In this document: piece after piece, positions 17,099-24,275 of the stretch
Layout: every line of letters starts with the position of its first letter
Numbering within the stretch: the first letter of the stretch is position 1
NCBI RefSeq assembly: GCF_000025345.1
Contig: NC_013757.1
Coordinates: 5,022,001-5,086,000 of the forward strand
Reading direction: 5' to 3'
DNA: 64,000 nucleotides
DNA from: Geodermatophilus obscurus DSM 43160
Lineage (GTDB): Bacteria > Actinomycetota > Actinomycetes > Mycobacteriales > Geodermatophilaceae
The notes under the pieces: model-generated
Database searches by the model: none
What the model saw: only the letters and a program-made list of their open reading frames with translations
What the model was told of the DNA's origin: nothing
Translations under genes and position numbers: made by a program

Positions 17099-18133
17099 TC
17101 AGGCCGGGAGCAGCAGCGCCGCGTAGAGCGTGAGCCCCGGGCCGAACGCCATCGCCACGACCGGGCCGTCGGCGTCGGCGAGCTCCTCGAGCACGAGCAG
17201 CACCGTCGCCGACGAGCAGTTGCCGTGCTCGGCCAGCACGTGGCGCGAGGCGGCCAGCTGCTCCTCGGCCAGCCCGAGCCGGTCGCGGACGACGTCGAGG
17301 ATGCGCGGGCCCCCCGGGTGCACGGCCCAGCCGGCGACGTCCTCGATCCGCAGCCCGGCGCCGGTCAGCAGCTCGTCGACGACGTCGCCGACGTGCCGGG
17401 AGAGCACGTCGGGCACCCGCGGCGACAGGCCCATGCGGAAGCCGAGGTCGGTGACGTCCCAGGTCATGTGGTCGGCGGTCGAGGGGTCGGTCCGGGCCAC
17501 CACGCCGGCCAGCCGGCGCCGCTGCCCCCGCCCCGCCCACCTGGGCTCCAGGACGACGGCCGTCGCCGCGTCGGAGAACAGCGCGTGTGCGACCACCTGG
17601 TCGAGCTCCCGCACCGGCGGCTGCACGTGCAGGCTGGTCAGCTCGCAGCACAGCAGCACGGCCGGGCGGGACCGGGCCTCCACGTAGTCACCGACCGCGG
17701 CGAGGCCGGGGATGGCGGCGTAGCAGCCCATGTGGCCGACCAGCAGCCGCTGCAGCCCCGGCGGCATGCCGAGGTCGCTGGCCAGCCGGATGTCCAGGCC
17801 GGGGGTGGCGTACCCGGTGCAGGTGGCGACGGCGAACAGGCCGACGTCCCCCGGCGCGAGGCCGGCGTCGTCGAGGGCGGCGGCCACCGCCTGCTTGCCC
17901 AGCGGCAGCGCCTCCTGGACGTAGCGCTGCATCCGCGCGCCGGTGCTCCAGCCGCTGATGTCCTCGTCGAGCGGGTTGGCCACCGCGTGCCGGCGCCGCA
18001 CCCCGGCGCTGGCGAACACCCGCCGAGCTGCGCGGACGTCGGCGTAGTGGCCGGCGAAGAAGCCCTCCCAGACCGCGTCCTGCTCGATCGTCGTCGGCAG
18101 GGCGCGACCGGCGCCGGTCAGGACGGCGCTCAT
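17099..18133 (-). CDS. Type III polyketide synthase (chalcone/stilbene synthase-like)
   Basis: A 344-residue ketosynthase. The catalytic triad is readable: Cys137 in VGHMGCYAAIPGL, His272 in WAVHPGGPRI and Asn305 in HGNCSSATVL; the C-terminal GFGPG-like loop is present as AFGPGLTLYA. These homodimeric enzymes extend an acyl-CoA starter with malonyl-CoA and cyclise the product, yielding pyrones, resorcinols or phloroglucinols; the starter cannot be predicted from sequence alone. The gene lies 73 bp behind a methyltransferase gene on the same strand, and together they look like a very small biosynthetic cluster. No oxidase, cyclase or transporter is next to them. Confidence 0.92.
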   Translation of the reverse strand: MSAVLTGAGRALPTTIEQDAVWEGFFAGHYADVRAARRVFASAGVRRRHAVANPLDEDISGWSTGARMQRYVQEALPLGKQAVAAALDDAGLAPGDVGLFAVATCTGYATPGLDIRLASDLGMPPGLQRLLVGHMGCYAAIPGLAAVGDYVEARSRPAVLLCCELTSLHVQPPVRELDQVVAHALFSDAATAVVLEPRWAGRGQRRRLAGVVARTDPSTADHMTWDVTDLGFRMGLSPRVPDVLSRHVGDVVDELLTGAGLRIEDVAGWAVHPGGPRILDVVRDRLGLAEEQLAASRHVLAEHGNCSSATVLLVLEELADADGPVVAMAFGPGLTLYAALLLPA

Positions 18134-18206
18134 CGGCGCAGCTCACGGGCGCTCATGACCCCGACCCTATGGGCGGCCGATGGGTCGCGCCGCTCCGTCG
18201 GCGCCC

Positions 18207-18908
18207 TCACCGGCGGCTTCCGTAGCCGGCGAACACCACGGCCGTGGATCGGACCGGCTTCATCCGCACCGTGTCCCGCCGGCCCAGCCGCCAGGCCAGC
18301 GCCTCGCGGAACGAGGGCCGCAGCCCGACCAGCCGCAGGTCCAGTCCGAGCCGGTCGGCGGCGGCGAGCAGGCGGGCGCGGTCGACGAACAGGGCGGGGT
18401 CGTGGATGCCGGGTGGCGGGCCGCCGGGCAGCCGCTCGGCCACGGTCACCATGAGGAAGCGCCCGATCCGGGTGTCGGCCAGCGCGTCGATGACCAGCGT
18501 GCCGCCGGGGCGCAGCAGCCGGGCGCACTCGGCGAGCACCCCGACGTCGTCCTCGACGTGCTCGAGGATCTCGCCGGCCACGACGACGTCGGCGCACCCG
18601 TCGGCGAGCGGGACGGCGAGCACCGATCCCCGCACGGCCAGGACGCCGTGCTCGCGGGCCACCCGCAGGCCCTGCGCGCCGAGGTCGACGCCCACGTGGC
18701 GGTAGCCGAGCCGGGCGGCGTGCGGCGCCATCAGCCCCCCGCCGCAGGCCAGGTCGACCAGCACCGCGTCCGGCCCCGGCGCCGGCGGGATGTGCTCGGC
18801 CCGCGAGGCGGCCAGCCAGTGCAGTGCCGCGAACCCGCCGGAGGCCTCCCACCACTGGTCGGCGAGCTGGTCGTACTGGGCGAGGTCGTTGCGGCGCAGG
18901 TCGGGCAT
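18207..18908 (-). CDS. Class I SAM-dependent methyltransferase (UbiG-like)
   Basis: A 233-residue methyltransferase. Motif I is LVDLACGGGLMAPHA, followed by the acidic residue in VGVDLGAQG and the post-motif region VVVAGEILEHVEDD. The start MPDLRRNDLAQYDQLADQWW, with its DLADQWW-like stretch, is characteristic of UbiG/3-demethylubiquinone methyltransferase relatives. Located directly before the type III polyketide synthase and eight bases after the DUF3140 gene, it probably O- or C-methylates the polyketide product (inference). It may alternatively act in quinone metabolism. Confidence 0.85.
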   Translation of the reverse strand: MPDLRRNDLAQYDQLADQWWEASGGFAALHWLAASRAEHIPPAPGPDAVLVDLACGGGLMAPHAARLGYRHVGVDLGAQGLRVAREHGVLAVRGSVLAVPLADGCADVVVAGEILEHVEDDVGVLAECARLLRPGGTLVIDALADTRIGRFLMVTVAERLPGGPPPGIHDPALFVDRARLLAAADRLGLDLRLVGLRPSFREALAWRLGRRDTVRMKPVRSTAVVFAGYGSRR

Positions 18909-18915
18909 CCGGGGA

Positions 18916-19263
18916 CTAGTTCTCCTTCAGCGGGTCGTGGCCCCAGTTCATCAGCGAGTAGCGCCACTTGGAGGTCTCGACGTCCTCCTTGGCCGGCTGC
19001 TGCGCCAGGTGGCGGGCCACGTAGCCGTGCACCTTGCGCATGTGGGCGTAGTCGTCGTCGGACAGGTCGCCCTTCTTCTTCCGCAGCAGCTCGACGATGC
19101 GGCGCCCCTCGGCGTGGCCGGTGGACTCACCGTCGCCGTCCTTCTTCTGCCCCACCGACTGCGACTCGTCGGTGGCCAGCCACTCCTGCAGCTCCGAGGG
19201 GCTCATGTTGACCGCGTCGCCGAACTCGCGGCGGATGGTGTCCGGGTCCTCGTCGTGTGCCAT
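18916..19263 (-). CDS. DUF3140 domain protein
   Basis: A 115-residue soluble protein, rich in charged residues, with the family layout: an N-terminal FGDAVNMSPSELQEWLATDES stretch in pieces, a middle GRRIVELLRKKKGDL and a C-terminal SKWRYSLMNWGHDPLK. Homologues are small conserved actinobacterial and fungal proteins of unknown function; the first half resembles a DNA- or RNA-binding helix pair. It ends seven bases before the methyltransferase gene, so the three minus-strand genes could share a transcript. It diverges from the DUF6328 gene. Confidence 0.8.
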   Translation of the reverse strand: MAHDEDPDTIRREFGDAVNMSPSELQEWLATDESQSVGQKKDGDGESTGHAEGRRIVELLRKKKGDLSDDDYAHMRKVHGYVARHLAQQPAKEDVETSKWRYSLMNWGHDPLKEN

Positions 19264-19344
19264 GGCTGCTCCCGCGGTGTCTGCCCGTGTCGGGGCGCGT
19301 GTCGGGGTGGGTTGGGGTCGGTTCCCCGGCGTTACCGCAGGTGG

Positions 19345-19842
19345 GTGGCGCGGAAACGGACCGACGCGGCCGGGGCCGCGGTCGCCCGCGGGCAGACGCT
19401 CGAGGAGGTGCTCGACCGCAACCTCGCCGAGCTGCTGCAGGAGATGCGCGTGGCGATCACCGGCGTGCAGATCCTGTTCGTCTTCCTGCTCACCCTGCCG
19501 TTCAGCGCCCGCTTCGAGGAGCTCGGCACCTTCGGGACGACGGTCGACGCGGTCACCCTGCTCAGCACCGCGAGCGCGACGCTGGTGCTCATCGCGCCGG
19601 TCTCCTTCCACCGCACCCTGTTCCGGCAGCGGCGCAAGCAGCAGCTGGTCGCCTTCGCCGACGCCGCGCTGGTCGTCGGGCTGGCGCTGCTGCTCCTGGG
19701 CATCGCGGCGGCGGTCCTGCTGGTGCTCGACGTCGTCCTCGGCCGGTGGCCGGCGGTCGCCTGCTGCGCCTTCGTGGTGGTGCTCGGCGCAGTGGCCTGG
19801 TACCTGCTGCCGCTGCGCCAGCGCCGGCCGTCCGACGGCTGA
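19345..19842 (+). CDS. DUF6328 family membrane protein
   Basis: A 165-residue protein. An amphipathic N-terminus with NLAELLQEMRVAITGVQILF leads into the first of about four membrane helices; others are around TLLSTASATLVLIAPVSF, AALVVGLALLLLGIAAAVL and VVVLGAVAWYLLPL. This composition matches the DUF6328 family of actinobacterial membrane proteins (recall); no biochemical role is known. GTG 19345 is the in-frame start nearest the conserved region; the SD signal is weak. The next gene, rbsK, starts 27 bases later. Confidence 0.72.
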   Translation: MARKRTDAAGAAVARGQTLEEVLDRNLAELLQEMRVAITGVQILFVFLLTLPFSARFEELGTFGTTVDAVTLLSTASATLVLIAPVSFHRTLFRQRRKQQLVAFADAALVVGLALLLLGIAAAVLLVLDVVLGRWPAVACCAFVVVLGAVAWYLLPLRQRRPSDG

Positions 19843-19868
19843 GGACCGGTTCTGGTAGAGCTGCCCGG

Positions 19869-20801
19869 GTGAGCGTCACCGTCGTCGGCAGCCTCAACGA
19901 GGACGTGCTGGTCCGCGTGCACCGCCTGCCCGGCCGCGGCGAGACCGTCGTCGGCCGCGGGACCGTGCTGGCGCCCGGAGGCAAGGGCGCGAACCAGGCG
20001 GCGGCCGCCGGGCGGCTCGGCGGCGGGGTGGCGATGGTCGGCCGGGTCGGCGACGACCCGGCCGCCGACCGCCAGCTGGCGGCGCTGACCGCTGCAGGGG
20101 TCGACGTCACGGCCGTGGCGCGGACGCCGGGAGTGCTCACCGGCAGTGCGACCATCCCGGTCGAGGAGGGGAGCGGTGAGAACCTGATCGTCGTCGTCCC
20201 CGGCGCCAACGCCGAGCTGCGACCGGGGGACGTCGACGTCGCGGCGGTGCGCGACGCGCGGGTGGTGCTGCTGCAGCTGGAGGTGCCGCTGGAGACCGTG
20301 CAGGCGGCGACCGCGGTGGCCGCGGGCACCGTCGTCCTCACCCCGGCGCCGCCGCAGCCGCTGGCGGCGGACCTGCTCGCGCGGGTCGACGTCCTGGTGC
20401 CCAACGAGCATGAGCTGGTGCAGCTGGCCGAGGCGGCCCCCGGGGACCGGACACCCGGCGAGCTGGCGGCGCTGGCGCGCACCCTGACGGGCGGCACGGT
20501 CGTGGTCACCCTCGGCGGGCGCGGCGCGCTGCTGGTGCCGGACGACGGCCCGGCGCTGCTGCAGCCTCCGCTCCCGGTGCGGGCCGTCGACACCACCGGT
20601 GCCGGCGACGCCTTCTGCGGGGCGCTCGCGGTCGCCCTCGCCGCCGGCACGGCACCGGCCGAGGCGGTGGCGACGGCGGTCACGGCGGCCGCGATGTCGA
20701 CGACCCGACCCGGCGCCCGGGACGCGCTGCCCGACGCCGCAGCGGTCGCCGCGGCGCGGTCCGGGCTGCCGCCCGCCGTCCCGGTGGACCAGGGCGGTTG
20801 A
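19869..20801 (+). CDS. rbsK: Ribokinase (PfkB family)
   Basis: A 310-residue sugar kinase. The N-terminal substrate signature GGKGANQAAAAGRLGG and the C-terminal DTTGAGDAFCGAL motif (catalytic aspartate and anion hole) are intact. The start VSVTVVGSLNEDVLV and the length are those of RbsK, which phosphorylates D-ribose to ribose-5-phosphate. No ribose transporter or rbsD is adjacent, so the enzyme may serve nucleoside salvage. A related kinase such as deoxyribokinase cannot be ruled out. Confidence 0.88.
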   Translation: MSVTVVGSLNEDVLVRVHRLPGRGETVVGRGTVLAPGGKGANQAAAAGRLGGGVAMVGRVGDDPAADRQLAALTAAGVDVTAVARTPGVLTGSATIPVEEGSGENLIVVVPGANAELRPGDVDVAAVRDARVVLLQLEVPLETVQAATAVAAGTVVLTPAPPQPLAADLLARVDVLVPNEHELVQLAEAAPGDRTPGELAALARTLTGGTVVVTLGGRGALLVPDDGPALLQPPLPVRAVDTTGAGDAFCGALAVALAAGTAPAEAVATAVTAAAMSTTRPGARDALPDAAAVAAARSGLPPAVPVDQGG

Positions 20802-20856
20802 CCCGGCTGCCCGCCGGGCACAGGCTCGGCCAGCCGACGAACGAGGAGGCAGTCCC

Positions 20857-21003
20857 GTGAGCGAACCCGACCAGCCCGCACACACCACCGAACCCGCCGA
20901 GGGCGGGGACCCGCCCGGCGAGCAGGCCGGTGGCCAGACGCCGCACCCGGAGCAGCCCGCCGAGGGCGGCGACGTGCCCGGGGACGGCGCCGACACCCCC
21001 TGA
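20857..21003 (+). CDS. Tiny acidic Pro/Gly-rich protein
   Basis: A 48-residue protein starting at GTG behind an excellent GAGGAGG site. It is built from Pro, Gly, Glu and Asp with an internal near-repeat (PAEGGDPPGEQ and PAEGGDVPGDG). It has no aromatic residue and would be intrinsically disordered. Function unknown; it is one of several such proteins in this window. Confidence 0.6.
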   Translation: MSEPDQPAHTTEPAEGGDPPGEQAGGQTPHPEQPAEGGDVPGDGADTP

Positions 21004-21154
21004 CCCGAGCGCGGAGCGCGGGCCGGGCGGCGTGTCCGGTCCGCGCGCGGTCGGGCCCGACGGCACCCGGGAGTGACGCATCTCTCCGTGATGTCGACTC
21101 AACTCACCGTTGCGGGTCTGTTTCGTCCCCGGTCGAGCAGGGGAGGCTGGGGCC

Positions 21155-21295
21155 ATGGAGGACACCCAGAACCAGCCCCGAGTAGGTACCGAGACCTCTG
21201 AGGAGCGCCCGGCCGACGAGTCGCAGGCCCGGCAGGCCTCGACCGCGCCCCTGGCCCGCCTGCTGGCCAATCCGCGCCGGACTCGCAGGGCCTGA
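21155..21295 (+). CDS. Tiny hydrophilic protein with basic tail
   Basis: A 46-residue protein from an ATG preceded by GGGGAGG. An acidic Gln/Glu-rich first half is followed by a basic end (LLANPRRTRRA). It is not recognisable by family. Its stop codon is immediately followed by a hairpin repeat. Confidence 0.5.
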   Translation: MEDTQNQPRVGTETSEERPADESQARQASTAPLARLLANPRRTRRA

Positions 21296-21296
21296 A

Positions 21297-21353
21297 AGAG
21301 GACCCCGTCCTCCCCACCCCTCGCACGCTCGGGGCGGTGCCCTGGACGGGGCC
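21297..21353 (+). repeat. Hairpin repeat, copy C
   Basis: A 57-bp copy (AAGAGGACCCCGTCC through GGACGGGGCC) directly after a stop codon. Its core CCCCACCCCTCGCACGCTCG is identical to copy B. Further right-end-like and CCTGCAGG palindromic fragments fill 21354-21430, so this spot looks like a site of repeated insertion or duplication. Nothing gene-like is seen between 21296 and 21575. Confidence 0.88.
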
Positions 21354-21575
21354 ACCCCTGCCCAACCGCTCGCGGGTCCGCGGTAGGGCCCTGCAAGGGG
21401 GGCCTGCAGGGGCCGGGACGGGGCCACCCCGGGGCCACGGACGGTCACACCCGCCCCACCGATCCCCCGGGCCCCGGTCAGCCCGGGAGTACCTCGTCAC
21501 TCACTGCAACCACCTGTCGGCCCTCCCCGGCGTGCCGCGAACCGCTCCGTCACGCACTCGGGCAGCATCCCCGGC

Positions 21576-22199
21576 GTGACCGCAGCCGCCATCCCCCTCG
21601 CCGCCGACGACGCCTCGGCCCCCGTCCGCCGGAGCCGGGCCGAGCGGCAGGCCATCGTGCTGGACACCGCCGAGCGGCTCTTCGCGACCCGCAGCTCGCG
21701 CAGCGTCGGGATGGACGAGCTGGTCCGCGAGACCGGGCTGGGCAAGATGACCGTCTACCGGCTCTTCAAGAGCAAGGACGACCTGGTCGGCGCCTACCTC
21801 GCCCGCAAGGCGGCCACCGTGCTGGCCCGCATCGACGCCGAGCTCGCCCGCCTCGAGGGCGACCCCCGGGCCGCGCTGCTGTCGGTCGTCGACACCGTCG
21901 AGGCCGACGTCACCCGGGCCGGCTTCCGCGGCTGCCCGTTCACCAACGTCAGCAGCGAGTACGACGACCCGCAGCACCCCGCGCGCAGCGCCGCCGCCGA
22001 CTACAAGTTCGAGCTGCACGCCCGGCTGGAGCGCCTCGCCGAGCAGGTCGCCCCGGGCGCCGGTGAGGACCTCGCCGCGCAGGTCCACCTGATCATCGAC
22101 GGGATGTACCTCTCCGGCGGGCTGCTGGGCCCCGACGGCCCCGCCTCCCACGGCCGCGAGCTGGCCGAGCGGCTCGTCGACATCGCCGGCACCCGCTGA
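21576..22199 (+). CDS. TetR/AcrR family transcriptional regulator
   Basis: A 207-residue regulator. The N-terminal HTH is clear: ILDTAERLF-like text (IVLDTAERLFATRSSRS), then VGMDELVRETGLGKMTVYRLF, with the recognition helix ending TVYRLFKSKDDLV. The C-terminal ligand domain includes the segment GFRGCPFTNVSSEYDD, common to TetR proteins of the YcdC/C-terminal type 'TetR_C'. The ligand is unknown. It stands alone; the neighbouring genes downstream are unrelated small proteins, so it may be autoregulated or act in trans. Confidence 0.9.
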   Translation: MTAAAIPLAADDASAPVRRSRAERQAIVLDTAERLFATRSSRSVGMDELVRETGLGKMTVYRLFKSKDDLVGAYLARKAATVLARIDAELARLEGDPRAALLSVVDTVEADVTRAGFRGCPFTNVSSEYDDPQHPARSAAADYKFELHARLERLAEQVAPGAGEDLAAQVHLIIDGMYLSGGLLGPDGPASHGRELAERLVDIAGTR

Positions 22200-22236
22200 G
22201 CCTGCGGCGCCGTACCGGGCACCCCAGGATGAGTCG

Positions 22237-22662
22237 GTGAGCACCGACCGCAGCCGGCCCGACCTCGACGACACCACCGTGGAGGGCCTCGGCAAGCTCT
22301 CCGAGGCCCTCGAGACGATCGAGCAGGCGCGCGGCCAGCTCTACGGCTTCCACCAGCACTCCGGCAAGGCCGATCTGCTGCTCCAGGACGCCGTCGAGCT
22401 GCTGCGGAAGGCCGGCCACACCCAGCTCGCCGACGACCTCGACCGCGACCTCGTCGGCCGCAACGTCATCGCCGACCGCTGGACCTTCCAGATCGTCGAG
22501 GACTACGACGCCACCTACTGGTCGGTCTTCCGCGCCCTCGACGAGCGCGCCCGCACCGAGCTGGCCGACGGCGACCGGCACGTCTACGAGGCGCGGATGA
22601 AGCAGCGCGAGCGCACGAAGGGCCACCCCCACCACGAGGCGGGCCCGGTCCTGGAGGAGTAG
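22237..22662 (+). CDS. Conserved hypothetical protein
   Basis: A 141-residue soluble protein, mostly alpha-helical by composition. Recognisable landmarks are GKLSEALETIEQARGQLYGFHQ, split as GKLSEALETIEQ and ARGQLYGFHQHSGKAD, and later NVIADRWTFQIVEDYD and YWSVFRALDERART. I recall similar unnamed proteins in Mycobacteriales and Geodermatophilaceae but know of no function. GTG 22237 follows AGGATGAG. Confidence 0.7.
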   Translation: MSTDRSRPDLDDTTVEGLGKLSEALETIEQARGQLYGFHQHSGKADLLLQDAVELLRKAGHTQLADDLDRDLVGRNVIADRWTFQIVEDYDATYWSVFRALDERARTELADGDRHVYEARMKQRERTKGHPHHEAGPVLEE

Positions 22663-22743
22663 GGGCAGGCGTGGCCCGGCGGGCCGACCGGGCAGCACGT
22701 CCCCGGAGTCGCCGTCCGGAGGGCGCCGACGCACACTCGGGCC

Positions 22744-22908
22744 ATGACCATGCCGGAGCCCGACGAGCCGCGCGACGTCCAACCCCTCGGTGGCGAGGTC
22801 GCCCCGCCCGGCGACCCCGAGTCCCAGGGCGGGACCCCCGGCCCGGCCGACGGGATCGCGGGCCCGAGCTACCCGCCCGCCGAGACGGAGCCCGACGCGC
22901 ACCGCTGA
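22744..22908 (+). CDS. Tiny Pro-rich acidic protein
   Basis: A 54-residue frame (MTMPEPDEPRDVQPLGG start, PPAETEPDAHR end). It is low-complexity, disordered and acidic, like those at 20857 and 26345. No strong ribosome site is seen, so it is less certain than those. Confidence 0.4.
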   Translation: MTMPEPDEPRDVQPLGGEVAPPGDPESQGGTPGPADGIAGPSYPPAETEPDAHR

Positions 22909-22945
22909 CCGTGCGCGGAGCAGCGGCGGGCACCAGACTCGCACC

Positions 22946-23287
22946 GTGACCACCCCCGGCTCCGACCCCCTGCGCACCTCGACCGGCACACCCGGGACGA
23001 CCACGGGTCCGGCCACCGCCGGCCCGGCCACCACCGGCGGGACGGCGAGGCCCGAGCGTCACCCCGTCCGCAACGCCGGCCGGACGCTCGCCCTGGCGCT
23101 GCTGCTGTTCGTCACCGTGCTGCTGGTGCTGTTCGTCGTCTACAACACCCAGACCGTCGAGATCAGCCTGGTCTTCGCCGACGTGCAGGCCCCGCTGGTG
23201 CTGGCCCTGGTCATCGCCGCGGCGCTCGGCGGCCTGCTGGTCGGGCTGGCCGGCCTCGTGCTGCGGGCCCGCCGCCGCAGCAGCTGA
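22946..23287 (+). CDS. LapA-like (DUF1049) membrane protein
   Basis: A 113-residue protein: a Thr/Pro/Gly-rich N-terminus (~45 residues), a first membrane helix (LALALLLFVTVLLVLFVVYN), the signature NTQTVEISLVFADVQAPL, then a second helix (VLALVIAAALGGLLVGLAG) and a basic tail. The NxxxVxxxFxxxxxxxPL segment between two helices is diagnostic of the LapA/YciS family, which in E. coli helps lipopolysaccharide assembly; the role in actinobacteria is unknown. Confidence 0.8.
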   Translation: MTTPGSDPLRTSTGTPGTTTGPATAGPATTGGTARPERHPVRNAGRTLALALLLFVTVLLVLFVVYNTQTVEISLVFADVQAPLVLALVIAAALGGLLVGLAGLVLRARRRSS

Positions 23288-23291
23288 GCGG

Positions 23292-24130
23292 TCACCGCCC
23301 GGCCCCGGCGTAGGCCGGGCGAGGGAGGACGGCGGCCGGCCCCAGGTGGGCGGGGACCGACGCGGCCGGCATGGGACGGGCGATGAGGAAGCCCTGCGAG
23401 GCGTCGCAGCCGATGACGGCCAGCGCCGCCAGCTGCTCGGCGGTCTCCACGCCCTCGGCGACCACCGTCAGGCCCATCGTGTGCGAGAGCTCGACGATGG
23501 CGCGGACGACGGCGTCGGCCTCCGGGTCGGCGGAGAGGTCCTCCAGGAACGACCGGTCGATCTTGAGCACGTCGACGGGAGCCGCCGCAGGTAGTTCAGC
23601 GACGAGTACCCGGTGCCGAAGTCGTCGACCGCCAGCCGCACGCCGAGCGCGGGCAGCCGACGGGCCACCTCCACCGAGGCCAGGTCGAGGAACGCGTTCT
23701 CGGTGAGCTCCAGCCGGATCCGGTCGGGGTCGGTGCCGGTGCCGCGCAGGACGCGGGCCACGTCGTCGGGGAAGCCTCCAGGTGCAGCTGCTGGGCGTCG
23801 ATGTCCACCGACACCCAGGGGCGCGACCGGCCGAGGGTGTCCCAGACGGCGAGGTCGCGGCAGGCCAGCTCGAGCACCCGCCGGCCGAGCGGCACGAACA
23901 GCCCCGTCTCCAGCGCCACCTCGATGAAGGCCCCGGGGGCGAGGACGCCGCGGGTCGGGTGCTCCCAGCGCACCAGCGCCTCGAGGCCCAGCACCTCGCC
24001 GGTCGTCGTGCTGACCACCGGCTGGTAGTACGGCACAGCTCGTCGCGCTCGAGCGCCCGGCGCAGCTCCTGCTCGGTCTGCAGGCGGGCGTCGGCGCGCG
24101 GCGCAGCTCCTCGTCGAACAGCTTGTGTCC
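23292..24130 (-). pseudogene. EAL-domain phosphodiesterase relic with four frameshifts
   Basis: Read from 24125 leftward, three frames together spell a standard EAL domain: LFDEELRRA, ADARLQTEQELRRALERDEL, VPYYQPVVSTTTGEVLGLEAL, TENAFLDL, LAVDDFGTGYSSLNYLRRL, VDVLKIDRSFL and VVAEGVETAEQLAAL. Four single-base losses (near 24100, 24040, 23775 and 23590) break the frame. The GGDEF domain that normally precedes LFDEELR is absent. The catalytic EAL signature itself survives. Once a c-di-GMP phosphodiesterase, it is now non-functional unless the indels are sequencing errors. Confidence 0.85.
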
Positions 24131-24198
24131 ACGTCACCCTCCCGAGGGGGAGCCCTGCGGCGGCACGACCGTCGCCGGGTCGCGGTGCTTGCTCCCGG

Positions 24199-24234
24199 TT
24201 ACCGGCCGGTAATACGGTTTGTTACCGGCGGGTA
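24199..24234 (+). promoter_or_regulatory. Paired palindromic operators before the fadE5-like gene
   Basis: TTACCGGCCGGTAA (24199-24212) is a perfect 14-base palindrome, and TTACCGGCGGGTA (24222-24234) repeats it 23 bases on. They lie 40-80 bp before the acyl-CoA dehydrogenase start. The shape fits a TetR-family fatty-acid regulator site (inference). Confidence 0.65.
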
Positions 24235-24275
24235 CGGACCCGTCGACGGGCACGGAGCACCGGGAGCCACGCGCG

